A stretch of 38,264 nucleotides of DNA, taken from Xanthomonas euvesicatoria pv. euvesicatoria. Its GTDB lineage: Bacteria > Pseudomonadota > Gammaproteobacteria > Xanthomonadales > Xanthomonadaceae. Both the position numbers and the translations under genes were made by a program. The notes beneath the pieces are model-generated. The model saw nothing but the letters and a program-made list of their open reading frames with translations, ran no database searches and was not told where the DNA came from. Below are positions 16,447 through 26,280 of this stretch, in pieces (within the stretch, counting starts at the first letter, position 1; the number at the start of each line of letters is the position of its first letter). The stretch covers positions 1 through 38,264 of the forward strand of contig NZ_JAJIUJ010000067.1 in NCBI RefSeq assembly GCF_020880415.1, given 5' to 3'.

Positions 16447-18456
16447 ATGGACATGAACCAGCTGATGCAGACCTTCCTGGCCGAGAGCCGGGACCTGCTC
16501 GAAGACATGGAACGGCATCTGCTCGAAGCCGAGCGCGGCGAACCGTCGCCGGATGCGGTCAATGCCATCTTCCGCGCCGCGCACACCATCAAGGGCTCCG
16601 GCGGCCTGTTCGACCTGCCGCAGCTGGTCGGCTTCACCCATGTGGTGGAGAGCGTGCTGGATCTGGTACGCGACGAAGCGCTGAGCTTGAGCTCGGAACT
16701 GATCGGGCTGCTGCTGGTGTGCTGCGACCATATCCATGCCTTGGTGGAAACCGCCGCAGACCCGAGCCACGCCGACCCGGTCGCGCTGGCCGCCGAAGCC
16801 GAACCGCTGCTGGCGCAATTGCAGACGTATCTGCAACGCAGCGCCTGCGGCGTCACTGCAGCCGCGGTTGCGCAAGGCGCACCGGAAAAGCAGAGTGGTT
16901 ACTGGCGGATCACCCTGAAACTGTTCGCCGACGCACTGCGCTTCGGCAATTCGCCGCTCAAGCTGATTCGCAACCTGCGCAGCCTGGGCTCGGTCGAATC
17001 GATCACCACCGATATCAGCCAGCTGCCGGCATTCGACGACCTCGATCCGGAAGCCAACTACCTGGGCTTCCAGATCCTGCTGCGCAGCGATGCCGACCGC
17101 GCCGCCATCGAAGAGGTGTTCGAATTCGTCCGCGAAGATTGCGATCTGGAGATCGTGTCGGTTCCGGCGCCATCCGACGCCGCTGAATTGCTCAGCGCCG
17201 AAGCGGCAGCCAGCCCCACGCCGAACAAGCCGCTTGCTGCAGTACCCAGCGCCGCTTCGGCCCCAGGCCGTGCCGCGCCGGACGCTGCCGCGCGCAGCGC
17301 CGACGCGCGTTCCATCCGCGTGGATGCCGACAAGCTCGATCGCATGATCGATCTGGTCGGCGAACTCATCATCGCCGTGTCCAGCACGAGTGCCAATGCG
17401 CAACGCACCGGCGATGCGCAGTTGCTGGAATCGGCCTCGATCCTGGCTGGCCTGGTCGAAGACGTGCGCGAAAGCGCGTTGCAGCTGCGCATGGTCAAGA
17501 TCGGCGGCACCTTCAGCCGCTTCCAGCGCGTGGTGCACGACGTGGCGCGCGAACTGGGCAAGGACATCGCGCTGGTGGTGGCAGGCGAAGACACCGAACT
17601 GGACAAGTCGGTGGTGGAAAAGATCGGCGACCCGCTCACCCATCTGGTGCGCAACGCGATGGACCACGGGATCGAACCGGCCGAGGTGCGCGTGGCGCGC
17701 GGCAAGCCTGCGCGCGGCACCGTCGGGCTCAACGCATATCACGACTCCGGCAGCATCGTCATCCAGATCACCGACGACGGTGGCGGCTTGAACCGCGACC
17801 GCATCCTGGCCAAGGCACTCGAACGTGGCCTGATCGAACCAGGCCGCCAACTCAGCGACCGCGACGTCTTCGCGATGATCTTCGAACCGGGTTTCTCCAC
17901 GGCGGAAAAGGTCACCAATCTGTCCGGGCGCGGCGTGGGCATGGACGTGGTCAAGCGCAACATCACCGCACTGCGCGGCACGGTCGAGATCGACAGCACC
18001 GCCGGCGTGGGCACCACCATCTCGGTGCGCCTGCCGCTGACGCTGGCCATCATCAACGGCTTCCAGGTCGGCGTGGGCAAATCGGTCTTCGTGGTGCCGC
18101 TGGACGTGGTCGAAGAGTGCGTGGAGTTCACCCCCGACTACGCCAGCGACTACATCGACCTGCGCGGCAGCGTGTTGCCCTACGTGCGCCTGCGCGAACT
18201 GTTCGCGCTGGGCGGCAAGACGCCCTCGCGCGAAAGCATCGTGGTGATCCGGCAGGGCGCACAGCGCTTCGGCCTGGTGGTGGACACCCTGCTCGGCGAA
18301 TGGCAGACGGTGATCAAGCCGCTGTCCAAGGTGTTCGCGCAGGTCAAAGGCATCAGCGGCTCGAGCATTCTGGGAAGCGGCGATGTCGCATTGATTCTGG
18401 ATGTGCCCAGCCTGATTCAGCAGTTGCATCCCAACCAGGACGCGTTGGCGGCCTGA
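16447..18456 (+). CDS. cheA: Chemotaxis histidine kinase CheA
   Basis: Cytoplasmic kinase of 669 residues that works in a receptor-CheW array. The HPt domain has phospho-acceptor His46 in IFRAAHTIKGSGGLF. A central domain (about 155-240, LKLFADALRFGNSPLKLIRN through DLEIVSV) resembles the P2-like module of many proteobacterial CheA proteins. An Ala/Pro-rich linker leads to the dimerisation helices (VDADKLDRMIDLVGELI). The ATPase domain shows the N box VRNAMDHGIEP (Asn403), G1 DDGGGL (Asp443) and G2 GRGVGMDVV. A CheW-like domain ends the protein. There is one HPt and no receiver domain, so phosphoryl groups must pass to separate proteins; in this operon these are CheB and the REC-EAL protein. 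Confidence 0.96.
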   Translation: MDMNQLMQTFLAESRDLLEDMERHLLEAERGEPSPDAVNAIFRAAHTIKGSGGLFDLPQLVGFTHVVESVLDLVRDEALSLSSELIGLLLVCCDHIHALVETAADPSHADPVALAAEAEPLLAQLQTYLQRSACGVTAAAVAQGAPEKQSGYWRITLKLFADALRFGNSPLKLIRNLRSLGSVESITTDISQLPAFDDLDPEANYLGFQILLRSDADRAAIEEVFEFVREDCDLEIVSVPAPSDAAELLSAEAAASPTPNKPLAAVPSAASAPGRAAPDAAARSADARSIRVDADKLDRMIDLVGELIIAVSSTSANAQRTGDAQLLESASILAGLVEDVRESALQLRMVKIGGTFSRFQRVVHDVARELGKDIALVVAGEDTELDKSVVEKIGDPLTHLVRNAMDHGIEPAEVRVARGKPARGTVGLNAYHDSGSIVIQITDDGGGLNRDRILAKALERGLIEPGRQLSDRDVFAMIFEPGFSTAEKVTNLSGRGVGMDVVKRNITALRGTVEIDSTAGVGTTISVRLPLTLAIINGFQVGVGKSVFVVPLDVVEECVEFTPDYASDYIDLRGSVLPYVRLRELFALGGKTPSRESIVVIRQGAQRFGLVVDTLLGEWQTVIKPLSKVFAQVKGISGSSILGSGDVALILDVPSLIQQLHPNQDALAA

Positions 18457-18521
18457 ACGCCCGCGCCATCGCTCCGTCCGAACCGTCGTTTGTCGTTACC
18501 TGACCCCAGGAAGCTACCGTC

Positions 18522-20675
18522 ATGTCACACCGTCTACCGATCGCTACGCAGTTGTGGTTCACCGCCGCGCTTGCAATCGCCCTGCCCGTTGTCGTGGTCG
18601 TCGCCGGCGTGGCGCTGGCGCTCTCGCACGCGGCCTTGCTGGGCGCCAGCCTGGTTGCAGCATTGATCAGCGGCGCCTTGCTGGTCTGGGCAATCCGTAT
18701 CGCCAGCGCGTCGCTGGAGATGGCCACCACCACGCTGGACGCGTTCTCGCGCGGCAACTTCGATGTGGCGCTGCCGCAGGTGCGCGACGACCAGGCCAGC
18801 GATGTCCTGCGCGGGCTGCGCAAGGTGCAGAGCGGCATCCGCCATGTCAACGAGGAAATCAATCGCGTTTCGCGCGAACACGATGCCGGCGAGATCGACG
18901 CGCGCATCGACGTGGCGCGCTTCGAAGGCGATTTCCGCGCAATGGGCGACGGCATCAACCGCATGGTGGCCAGCCATATCGCGGTGAAAAAGCAGGCGAT
19001 GGCCTGTGTAGCCGAGTTCGGTCGCGGGAACTTCTCCGCCGAACTGGAACGGTTGCCGGGCAAGAAGGCCTTCATCAACGAGATCGTCGACCAGATCCGC
19101 GGCAACCTCACCGGCATGGTCGCCGAGGTCAATCGCATGTCGGCCGAGCACGATGCCGGCGATATCGATGTGGTCATCGACACCCAGCGCTTCACCGGCG
19201 ATTTCCGTCGCATGGCCGAAGGCATCAACGCAATGGTGGCCAGCCATATCGCGGTCAAGAAGCAAGCCATTGCCTGCGTCAGCGAATTCGGCCGCGGCAA
19301 CTTCACCGCACAGCTGCCGTTGCTGCCGGGCAAGAAGCGCTTCATCAACGACACCATCGAACAGGTACGCGGCAACCTCACCGGCCTGATCGCCGAGATC
19401 AACCACATGTCGGCCGAACATGAAGCCGGCGATATCGACGTGGTCATCGACAGCAGCCGCTTCGATGGCGACTTCCGCAGCATGGCGCTGGGCATCAACC
19501 AGATGGTGGGCGCGCATATCGCGGTCAAGAAGCTGGCGATGGGCGTGGTGGCCGAATTCGGCCGCGGTAACTTCGATGCACCGCTGGCGCAGCTGCCGGG
19601 CAAGAAGGCTTTCATCAACGACACCGTGGAGCGCGCGCGCGGCAACCTGCGCAGCATTTCCGAAGTGATCCAGGTCATGGGCGCGATGGCCGAAGGCGAC
19701 CTCACCCACACCGTGGAAGGCCGCTACGAAGGCGCCTTCGCCGACATGCAGCGCTACGTCAACACCACCATGAGCCGCCTCACCGAGATCGTCGATGAGG
19801 TCAACCGCAACGCCGAAAACCTGGCCAGTGCGTCGGAAGAGGTCAGCGCCACCGCGCAGGCGCTGGCCCAGGCCGCCAGCGAACAGGCGGCCGGCGTGGA
19901 AGAAACCAGCGCCTCGCTGGAGCAGATGACCGCCTCCATCGCGCAGAACACCGAAAACGCGCGCGTCACCGACAGCATGGCGGCCAAGGCGGCCAGCGAA
20001 GCGGCCGACGGTGGCGACACCGTGCGCGCCACCGTGGTGGCGATGAAGGACATCGCCAAGAAGATCGGCATCATCGACGACATCGCGTATCAGACCAACC
20101 TGCTGGCGCTCAATGCCGCCATCGAAGCCGCGCGCGCCGGCGAACACGGCAAGGGCTTTGCGGTGGTCGCCGCCGAAGTGCGCAAACTGGCCGAGCGCAG
20201 CCAGATCGCTGCGCAGGAAATCGGCGAAGTGGCCGGCTCCAGCGTGGAACTGGCCGAAAGCGCCGGCCGCGTGCTCGGCGAGATGGTGCCTTCGATCCGC
20301 CGCACCTCCGACCTGGTGCAGGAAATCGCCGCCGCTTCCGAAGAACAGACCGCCGGTGTCAGCCAGATCAACACCGCCGTGGGGCAATTGAACCAGACCA
20401 CCCAATCGGCCGCCGCCAATGCCGAAGAACTGGCCGCCACCTCGGAAGAGATGAGCGCGCAGGCCGAACAGCTGCAGCAGCTGATGGGCTTCTTCCGGCT
20501 GGGCAATGGCGGCCGCGCCGCGTCGGGCAGCAACAGGCAGGGTCCGCGCAGGATCGCCGCGCATGCGCCTGCCACGGTGAGCAGCGCGCAGCCACGACGC
20601 ACCAACGTGCGCCAGCTCAGTGCGGTCGCCGCCACCGCCGATGCGATCGACGAATCGCAATTCGCCAGCTTCTGA
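18522..20675 (+). CDS. Methyl-accepting chemotaxis protein with poly-HAMP array
   Basis: A 717-residue chemoreceptor. Two hydrophobic helices (about 11-34 and 38-58) are joined by only a few residues, so there is no periplasmic ligand domain. A HAMP-like segment and three successive 90-residue modules start at residues 119, 209 and 299, each opening EHDAGEID or EHEAGDID and containing HIAVKK, EFGRGNF and LPGKK. These look like divergent HAMP units. The signalling domain has the hairpin tip [24 protein letters not shown] near 517-540. The C-terminus (DESQFASF) lacks the NWETF pentapeptide that tethers CheR or CheB. AGGAAG precedes the ATG. Signals are probably sensed at the membrane or inside the cell. 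Confidence 0.95.
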   Translation: MSHRLPIATQLWFTAALAIALPVVVVVAGVALALSHAALLGASLVAALISGALLVWAIRIASASLEMATTTLDAFSRGNFDVALPQVRDDQASDVLRGLRKVQSGIRHVNEEINRVSREHDAGEIDARIDVARFEGDFRAMGDGINRMVASHIAVKKQAMACVAEFGRGNFSAELERLPGKKAFINEIVDQIRGNLTGMVAEVNRMSAEHDAGDIDVVIDTQRFTGDFRRMAEGINAMVASHIAVKKQAIACVSEFGRGNFTAQLPLLPGKKRFINDTIEQVRGNLTGLIAEINHMSAEHEAGDIDVVIDSSRFDGDFRSMALGINQMVGAHIAVKKLAMGVVAEFGRGNFDAPLAQLPGKKAFINDTVERARGNLRSISEVIQVMGAMAEGDLTHTVEGRYEGAFADMQRYVNTTMSRLTEIVDEVNRNAENLASASEEVSATAQALAQAASEQAAGVEETSASLEQMTASIAQNTENARVTDSMAAKAASEAADGGDTVRATVVAMKDIAKKIGIIDDIAYQTNLLALNAAIEAARAGEHGKGFAVVAAEVRKLAERSQIAAQEIGEVAGSSVELAESAGRVLGEMVPSIRRTSDLVQEIAAASEEQTAGVSQINTAVGQLNQTTQSAAANAEELAATSEEMSAQAEQLQQLMGFFRLGNGGRAASGSNRQGPRRIAAHAPATVSSAQPRRTNVRQLSAVAATADAIDESQFASF
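18876..19685 (+). repeat. Three 270-bp in-frame repeats in the receptor gene
   Basis: Repeat starts are at 18876, 19146 and 19416, a period of exactly 270 bp (90 codons). Many stretches are identical or nearly so at the DNA level, for example the codons for CCAGCCATATCGCGGT and for GGCAACTTC. They encode the successive HAMP-like modules. Equal spacing and codon-level similarity suggest duplication or gene conversion, so copy number may vary among strains. Confidence 0.8.
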
Positions 20676-20685
20676 GGAGCCGACG

Positions 20686-21201
20686 ATGCAAGCGCTTCCT
20701 GCAACCGACCGCCAAGTGCCGTCTTCGACGGCACCGCAGCAATACCTCACGTTTTTGCTGGGTGGGGAAATGTTCGGCCTGGGCATCCTGGGCATCAAGG
20801 AAATCATCGAATACCGCATCCCCACCGACGTGCCGATGATGCCGCCGGCACTGCGCGGGGTGATCAATCTGCGTGGAGCGGTGGTACCGGTGGTGGATCT
20901 GCAGCAACGCTTCGGCCGCAACGCCAGCGCGATCACCAAGCGCAGCTGCATCGTGATCGTGGAGATCGCGCATGGCCAGCTGCATCAGGTGCTCGGGCTC
21001 CTGGTGGATGCGGTCAGCGAAGTGCTGGAAATCGCGCCTTCCGACATCGTCGACACGCCCAGCTTTGGCGCCGGCATCGCGCGCGACTTCATCCACGCCA
21101 TGGGCAAGATCGGCGAGCGCTTCGTGATCCTGCTCGATGCCGATGCCGTGCTGGGCAACGACACGCTCGCCCAGCTGCCGGCCGCCGAGCTGGCGGCCTG
21201 A
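20686..21201 (+). CDS. cheW: Chemotaxis coupling protein CheW
   Basis: Adaptor of 171 residues that joins receptor to CheA. The CheW fold is clear: QQYLTFLLGGEMFGLGILGIKEIIEY, then MMPPALRGVINLRGAVVPVVDLQQRFG (the receptor-contact NLRG), and GLLVDAVSEVLEI. The extension after FVILLDADAVLG is usual. GAGGAG sits 7-12 bases before the ATG and decides the start against an upstream frame that overlaps the receptor gene. It is 10 bp after the receptor stop codon. Confidence 0.96.
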   Translation: MQALPATDRQVPSSTAPQQYLTFLLGGEMFGLGILGIKEIIEYRIPTDVPMMPPALRGVINLRGAVVPVVDLQQRFGRNASAITKRSCIVIVEIAHGQLHQVLGLLVDAVSEVLEIAPSDIVDTPSFGAGIARDFIHAMGKIGERFVILLDADAVLGNDTLAQLPAAELAA

Positions 21202-21227
21202 CCTCACGCATGCACTCAAGGACTCCC

Positions 21228-22511
21228 ATGCGCCCCGCCCTTCTCTCCTGCAACTGCACGCTGGCCGGCCCGGTCCTGGTCGTGGACGACAGCGTGGTCC
21301 AGCGCGAACACGCCATGGCGCTGTGTCGCCAGCTCGGCGCAAGCGTGGTCGACGGTGCCGTCGACGGAAACGCGGCACTGGAATGGCTGACGCGCGCCCA
21401 GGCGCCATCGTTGTTGCTGGTGGATCTGGAAATGCCGGGCATGGACGGCGTGCAGTTGCTCGACGCCCTGGCGCGCGGCAAATACAGCGTGCCGGTGGTG
21501 GTGGTCTCGCAACGCGGCGGTGCCTTGATCGATGCAGTGATGCAACTCAGCCGCAGTGCCGGCGTGCGCGTGCTCGGCGGCATCGAAAAGCCGATGAACC
21601 TGCAAGATCTGGCCACCGTGCTGGATTGCGAACCGGAGCCGGCCGCCGATGCACCGGCATTCGCGCCGGTGGCGATCTCGCCGCTGATGTCCAGCGGTGG
21701 TGCCGCCGCCTCGCGGCTGGACCGCGCCATGCGCCGCGGCGAGATCCGTGTGGCCTACCAACCCAAGCTCGACCTGAAGGACGGCCGCCTGCGTGGCGTG
21801 GAAGCGCTCGCACGTTGGCGCCGCCCGCAAGGCGACATGATCGGCCCGGACCGTTTCATTCCGCTGGCCGAACGCGAAGGCTTGATCCACGCGTTGACGC
21901 AGCAGGTCATCGACAAGGCCATCGCGCAATTGGTGGACTGGCGCGGCGAAGGCTTCGACCTGAGCCTGGCCTTGAACCTCTCGCCCCGGCTCTTGGGCGA
22001 AGATCATTTTCTCGAAGAGCTGTGCGCCAAGCTGGGCGAGAACGGCCTGAGCCCGGCCGACCTGGTGCTGGAACTCACCGAAAGCGCCATCGTGGAGCCG
22101 GCCAATGCGCTGAGCATGCTGGCGCGTTTGCGCCTGCACGGGTTCGGCCTGTCCATCGACGACTACGGCACCGGCTTCTCCTCGCTGCAGCGGCTGGCCA
22201 GCATTCCCTTCACCGAACTCAAGCTGGACCGCAGCTTCGTGCATGCAGCGCATCGCAGCCGCAGCCAGCGCACCGTGCTCGAATCGACGCTGGAGCTGGC
22301 GCATCGGCTCGAGCTCACCGCCGTGGCCGAAGGCGTGGAAACGCCCGACGACTGGCGGCTGCTGCGCGAACTTGGCTGCGACCTGGCACAAGGCTATCTG
22401 ATGGCCTCGCCGATGCCCGGGCCGATGCTGTCGGAGTGGTGGCGCGAACACGCCATGCGCATCGCACGCCTGAGCGACAGCACGTTCCACAGCGATGCGG
22501 ATGTGGCCTGA
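21228..22511 (+). CDS. REC-EAL response regulator, cyclic-di-GMP phosphodiesterase
   Basis: A 427-residue two-domain regulator. The receiver (about 14-130) has Asp20-Asp21, phospho-acceptor Asp66 in LLLVDLEMPGMDG, Ser94 and Lys121 in IEKPM, all that is needed for phosphorylation. The EAL domain (about 160-400) has an intact active-site set: EAL at 192-194 in GVEALARW, NLS, ELTES, DDYGTG, LKLD and AVAEGVET. It should hydrolyse cyclic-di-GMP. AAGGA lies 6-10 bases before the ATG used here; an earlier Met 18 bases upstream lacks such a site. It takes the place where cheY would be expected, between cheW and cheR, so CheA is the likely phosphate donor. Confidence 0.94.
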   Translation: MRPALLSCNCTLAGPVLVVDDSVVQREHAMALCRQLGASVVDGAVDGNAALEWLTRAQAPSLLLVDLEMPGMDGVQLLDALARGKYSVPVVVVSQRGGALIDAVMQLSRSAGVRVLGGIEKPMNLQDLATVLDCEPEPAADAPAFAPVAISPLMSSGGAAASRLDRAMRRGEIRVAYQPKLDLKDGRLRGVEALARWRRPQGDMIGPDRFIPLAEREGLIHALTQQVIDKAIAQLVDWRGEGFDLSLALNLSPRLLGEDHFLEELCAKLGENGLSPADLVLELTESAIVEPANALSMLARLRLHGFGLSIDDYGTGFSSLQRLASIPFTELKLDRSFVHAAHRSRSQRTVLESTLELAHRLELTAVAEGVETPDDWRLLRELGCDLAQGYLMASPMPGPMLSEWWREHAMRIARLSDSTFHSDADVA

Positions 22512-22515
22512 GCCG

Positions 22516-23322
22516 ATGAGCACCGCGACCGCCATCACCGAACAGGAGTTCGGCCGCTTCCAGCGCTTCATCTTCGAAGCGGCCGGCATCACCATTTCCT
22601 CCGGCAAGAAGGCGATGCTGTGCGGCCGCCTGGGCAAGCGCCTGCGCGAACATCAGTTCAGCACCTATACGCAGTACCTGCAGCTGCTGGAAAGCCGCCA
22701 GGACCGCAGGGAAATCCAGACTGCGATCGACCTGCTCACCACCAACGAAACCTATTTCTTCCGCGAGCCCAAGCATTTCGAGCTGCTGCGCAGGCTGGCC
22801 GGCGAACACCGTGGCGGGCTGCCGTTCCGCTGCTGGAGCGCTGCAAGTTCCAGCGGCGAGGAAGCCTACAGCATGGCGATGGTGCTGGACGACACCTTGC
22901 AGGGCCGCCCGTTCGAGGTGGTAGGCACCGACATCAGCACGCGCGTGCTGGCCAAGGCGCGCACGGGCCATTACGCGCTGCAACGCATCGACGGCATCCC
23001 GCAGGCCTATCTCAAACGCTATTGCCTGCGTGGCCAAGGCGAGTACGACGGCACCTTGCTGGTGGAGCGGCGGCTGCGCGAGCGCGTGCAGTTCGTGCAC
23101 GCCAACCTCAATGCCGCGCTGCCGGCACTGGGCAGCTTCGATGCGATCTTCCTGCGCAATGTGATGATCTATTTCAACGGCCAGACCAAGCGCGAAGTGA
23201 TCCTGCGCGTGCTGTCCAACCTCAAGCCGGGCGGGCACTTCTGCATCGGCCATTCGGAAAGCCTGAGCGAACTCGACATCGATCTGGTCCAGGTGGCACC
23301 CTCGATCTTCCGCAAGGCATGA
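22516..23322 (+). CDS. cheR: Chemoreceptor methyltransferase CheR
   Basis: S-adenosylmethionine-dependent enzyme of 268 residues that methylates glutamates of the receptor. The N-terminal helical domain is followed by family motifs: [34 protein letters not shown] (SAM-binding), [18 protein letters not shown] and [10 protein letters not shown]. The Met used lies 4 bp after the stop of the REC-EAL gene; a Met seven codons earlier overlaps that gene. The stop codon overlaps the cheB start (ATGA), which suggests translational coupling. Confidence 0.96.
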   Translation: MSTATAITEQEFGRFQRFIFEAAGITISSGKKAMLCGRLGKRLREHQFSTYTQYLQLLESRQDRREIQTAIDLLTTNETYFFREPKHFELLRRLAGEHRGGLPFRCWSAASSSGEEAYSMAMVLDDTLQGRPFEVVGTDISTRVLAKARTGHYALQRIDGIPQAYLKRYCLRGQGEYDGTLLVERRLRERVQFVHANLNAALPALGSFDAIFLRNVMIYFNGQTKREVILRVLSNLKPGGHFCIGHSESLSELDIDLVQVAPSIFRKA

Positions 23323-24446
23323 CCCAAGGATTCACCGTGTCCACAGCGCTCCATCGCCCCGCCGCCAACCCCACGACCATCAAGGCCATGGTGGTCGACG
23401 ATTCGGCAGTGGTACGCCAGGTGCTGGTGGGCGTGCTCAACGACGCGCCGGGCATCGACGTCATCGCCACTGCCGCCGACCCGCTGCTGGCGATCGAAAA
23501 AATGCGCCAGCACTGGCCGGATGTGATCGTGCTGGACGTGGAAATGCCGCGCATGGACGGCATCACCTTTCTGCGCAAGATCATGAGCGAGCGGCCCACG
23601 CCGGTGGTTATCTGCTCCACGCTCACCGAAAAAGGCGCGCGCGTCACCATGGATGCACTGGCCGCCGGCGCGGTGGCAGTGGTGACCAAACCCCGCCTGG
23701 GTTTGAAGCAATTTCTCACCGACTCTGCCGACGAACTGGTGGCGACCGTGCGCAGCGCAGCGCGCGCCAACGTCAAGCGGCTGGCTGCGCGCGTAACTGC
23801 CGCGCCGCTGGAAGCGGAGGTCAAGCACACCGCCGATATCATCCTGCCGGCACAAAGCGGACGTGCGCTGGCGCAGACCACCGAACGCATCGTCGCCATC
23901 GGCACCTCCACCGGCGGCACCCAGGCCCTGGAAGAAGTGCTCACCGCGCTGCCGCGCGTCTGCCCCGGCATCGTGATCGTGCAGCACATGCCGGAGAAAT
24001 TCACCGCTGCCTTCGCCGCGCGCCTGAACGGTCTTTGCCAGATCGCCGTCAAGGAGGCCGCCAACAACGACCGGGTGATGCCGGGCCGTGCATTGATCGC
24101 ACCGGGCGGCAAACATCTGTTGCTGCGTCGCAGTGGCGCGCAGTATTTCGTCGAAGTGCTGGAAGGCCCACCGGTCAACCGGCATCGGCCCTCGGTCGAT
24201 GTGCTGTTCCGCTCGGCCGCGCGCGCGGCCGGCAGCAATGCGCTGGGCATCATCATGACCGGCATGGGCGACGATGGCGCCGCCGGCCTGCTGGAAATGC
24301 GCCAGGCCGGCGCACGCACGGTGGCACAGGACGAACACACCAGCATCGTGTTCGGCATGCCCAAGGAAGCGATCAAGCGCGGCGGCGCAGACCGTATCCT
24401 GCCGCTGGGCGCGATGGCGCGCGAGATCGTGACGCAGCTGCAATAA
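23319..24446 (+). CDS. cheB: Chemoreceptor methylesterase/deamidase CheB
   Basis: A 375-residue response-regulator enzyme. The receiver carries Asp27-Asp28, phospho-acceptor Asp73 in [12 protein letters not shown] and Lys in VTKPRLGL. The C-terminal esterase has the serine motif [10 protein letters not shown], the histidine in IVQHMPEKF and the aspartate in [12 protein letters not shown], which form its catalytic triad. It removes methyl groups placed by CheR when phosphorylated by CheA. The ATG overlaps the cheR stop by 4 bases. A GTG six codons later has an AAGGA at good distance and could be the real start. It is the last gene of the operon. Confidence 0.96.
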   Translation: MTQGFTVSTALHRPAANPTTIKAMVVDDSAVVRQVLVGVLNDAPGIDVIATAADPLLAIEKMRQHWPDVIVLDVEMPRMDGITFLRKIMSERPTPVVICSTLTEKGARVTMDALAAGAVAVVTKPRLGLKQFLTDSADELVATVRSAARANVKRLAARVTAAPLEAEVKHTADIILPAQSGRALAQTTERIVAIGTSTGGTQALEEVLTALPRVCPGIVIVQHMPEKFTAAFAARLNGLCQIAVKEAANNDRVMPGRALIAPGGKHLLLRRSGAQYFVEVLEGPPVNRHRPSVDVLFRSAARAAGSNALGIIMTGMGDDGAAGLLEMRQAGARTVAQDEHTSIVFGMPKEAIKRGGADRILPLGAMAREIVTQLQ

Positions 24447-24526
24447 CGCGACAGACGTCCACGTCACGCGCTCAACGCTCTGACAGAGCCACCGCGTCTA
24501 CCGCGTCTTCCGCGCGACAGACCCAC

Positions 24527-24623
24527 TGCACCTACTGGACAGAGCCTGTGCACCTGCTGGACACAGCCATTGCCCGTGCTCCAATGCAGCAATTGCGTCT
24601 GCTCCAACGCAGCCACTGCGTCT
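24527..24623 (+). repeat. Two short degenerate tandem repeats after cheB
   Basis: TGCACCTACTGGACAGAGCC at 24527 recurs at 24549 with 18 of 20 bases equal. A 23-bp unit beginning GCTCCAATGCAGC at 24578 is followed directly by a second copy at 24601 with 20 of 23 equal. No frame or hairpin of interest is linked to them. Confidence 0.6.
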
Positions 24624-24673
24624 GCGCCGCATCGACGCGCGCATTCTCCTATCCATGAAAGACCGCCACATTC

Positions 24674-24697
24674 CCTTCTCCCGCCGGCGGGAGAAGG
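24674..24697. terminator. 24-bp perfect palindrome between convergent cheB and PLD gene
   Basis: CCTTCTCCCGCC is followed directly by its exact reverse complement. The downstream GTGCCCGAAGGGCGGATGAG is part of a repeat family that I recall from many Xanthomonas intergenic regions. The place, between two convergent genes, suggests a two-way terminator or a REP-like element. Confidence 0.65.
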
Positions 24698-24737
24698 TGC
24701 CCGAAGGGCGGATGAGGGCAACACGCTAACCAGCCAG

Positions 24738-26249
24738 CTACAGCTGCGACTCCAGCGGCAACCAGCCCATCACCGCTGCTGCGCCACGTCGCCACACGCT
24801 CGCCGCCGGCTCGCGCGACCACACCTCGGGCGGCTGCGCGGCATCGTCGTGCCAACGCAGCTCGCCCTGCTCCAGGGTCACGCGGTAACTCACCGGCGCA
24901 CTGATCTTGTGGTTGTACAGCCGCTCCAGCTCCGCGGTGACCACTCGGTCGTTGAACAACAGGCCCATTTCGGTATTGAGGTTCATCGAACGCGGGTCCA
25001 GGTTGAACGAGCCGATGAAACCGCTGCTGTCGTCCACGACAAACGCCTTGGTATGCAGGCTGGCGCCGCTTGAACCGAACAGGCTGCCGTCCGGCTTGCC
25101 CATCGGCTTGAGCTCATGCAGGCGCACGCCCTGCTGCAGCAGCGGCACGCGATAGCCGGCATAGCCGCTGTGCACGGCCACCACGTCGTTGGCCGCCAGC
25201 GAGTTGGTCAGAATGCTCACGCGCACATCGCGCTGGCGTAGGTTGCCGATCCAGCGCATGCCCTCGTCGCCCGGCACGAAATATGGCGAGATCACTTTGA
25301 GCTCGCGCTGTGCGTGCGCCATTTCGCCGATCAGCACCGGCGTCATCCAGTCGGCTTGCGGCGGCGCACCTTCGGCTTTTTCCGGCGGGTCGGAGACGGT
25401 GCGCGCCTGCGACACCCAGTGCACCGGTCGGTCGCCCTGCATCAGTTCACGCACGCTTGGCGAGCGCTTGAGCCGCTCCACATACGGATGCGCGCGCACC
25501 GATGCCATGCCCGCGTCAAGGCTGCCACGCAAGGCCTCCAGTGCCTGCGGCTTTGCGGTGACCAGCGCAGACAGCGGCAAGGCATTGGGGCTGTTCCAGT
25601 ACGCGTCGAACACCTGCTCGGCCTGGCCCACCGCAGGCCCCATCAGCGCCGCATCCATATCCATGAAGTTGGTGTCGCGCGCCGCATCGAAATATTCGTC
25701 GCCCACGTTGCGCCCACCCACCACCGCGATGCGGCCATCGGCAATCCAGGCCTTGTTGTGCATGCGGCGATTGATGCTGAGCATGCGCAGCACCATCTCC
25801 ACCCCACGCATCAAGGTGCCTTCTCGCGCGCGCGTGGGGTTGAACAGGCGAATCTCGATCAGCGGATGGCTATCCAGGGCAGCCAGCACCGAATCGCTGC
25901 CATGGATATTCATGTCGTCCAGCAACAACCGCACGCGTACGCCGCGATCGGCCGCGCGCAGCAATTCGTTATGCAGCAGGTTGCCGGCGAAATCGGCATG
26001 CCAGATGTAGTACTGCAGATCCAGGCTGCGCCCGGCCGCACGCGCGGTGAGCGCACGTACCGCAAACGCATCGACGTTATCCGGCAGGATCACCATGCCG
26101 GTCTGATCGGCGTGCGCCTGTTGCAGTGGCGCCACCACCTTGTCGATGGGCGTCGCCACCGCCGTGGCAGGCAGCACGTGACTGACCGGCCCGCGTTGAC
26201 GGTCGGCAAAGCGCCCGTAGCCGTACAGCGATAACGCGCTGGCCAGCAC
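24738..26249 (-). CDS. Phospholipase D family / cardiolipin synthase-like protein
   Basis: Two-HKD protein of at least 503 residues. The catalytic motifs are RMHNKAWIADGRIAVVGGRN (His164, Lys166, Asp171) and SLHTKAFVVDDSSGFIGSFN (His399). This architecture transfers or hydrolyses phosphatidyl groups and is shared by cardiolipin synthases and related phospholipases. The GTG at 26249 is the first start codon in frame, but it falls inside a hydrophobic helix (GIALLVLV before it). The frame upstream has no start codon before a stop. A GTG at 26301 in another frame would give a proper basic signal anchor if one base of an A6 run were absent, so the N-terminus is likely longer. It acts at the membrane. 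Confidence 0.85.
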   Translation of the reverse strand: MLASALSLYGYGRFADRQRGPVSHVLPATAVATPIDKVVAPLQQAHADQTGMVILPDNVDAFAVRALTARAAGRSLDLQYYIWHADFAGNLLHNELLRAADRGVRVRLLLDDMNIHGSDSVLAALDSHPLIEIRLFNPTRAREGTLMRGVEMVLRMLSINRRMHNKAWIADGRIAVVGGRNVGDEYFDAARDTNFMDMDAALMGPAVGQAEQVFDAYWNSPNALPLSALVTAKPQALEALRGSLDAGMASVRAHPYVERLKRSPSVRELMQGDRPVHWVSQARTVSDPPEKAEGAPPQADWMTPVLIGEMAHAQRELKVISPYFVPGDEGMRWIGNLRQRDVRVSILTNSLAANDVVAVHSGYAGYRVPLLQQGVRLHELKPMGKPDGSLFGSSGASLHTKAFVVDDSSGFIGSFNLDPRSMNLNTEMGLLFNDRVVTAELERLYNHKISAPVSYRVTLEQGELRWHDDAAQPPEVWSREPAASVWRRGAAAVMGWLPLESQL

Positions 26250-26280
26250 CAGTACCAGCAGCGCAATGCCGAACCATTTG

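Noticed and set aside
18876..19685. CRISPR-like or transposon repeats
   Set aside because: The 270-bp repeats are in frame and encode protein modules; there are no short palindromic repeats with spacers.
16120..20951. Very long open frames antisense to cheA and the receptor gene (over 750 codons each)
   Set aside because: They mirror the codon pattern of the real genes in GC-rich DNA, have no ribosome sites and no recognisable domains, while the opposite strand encodes clear cheA and receptor domains.
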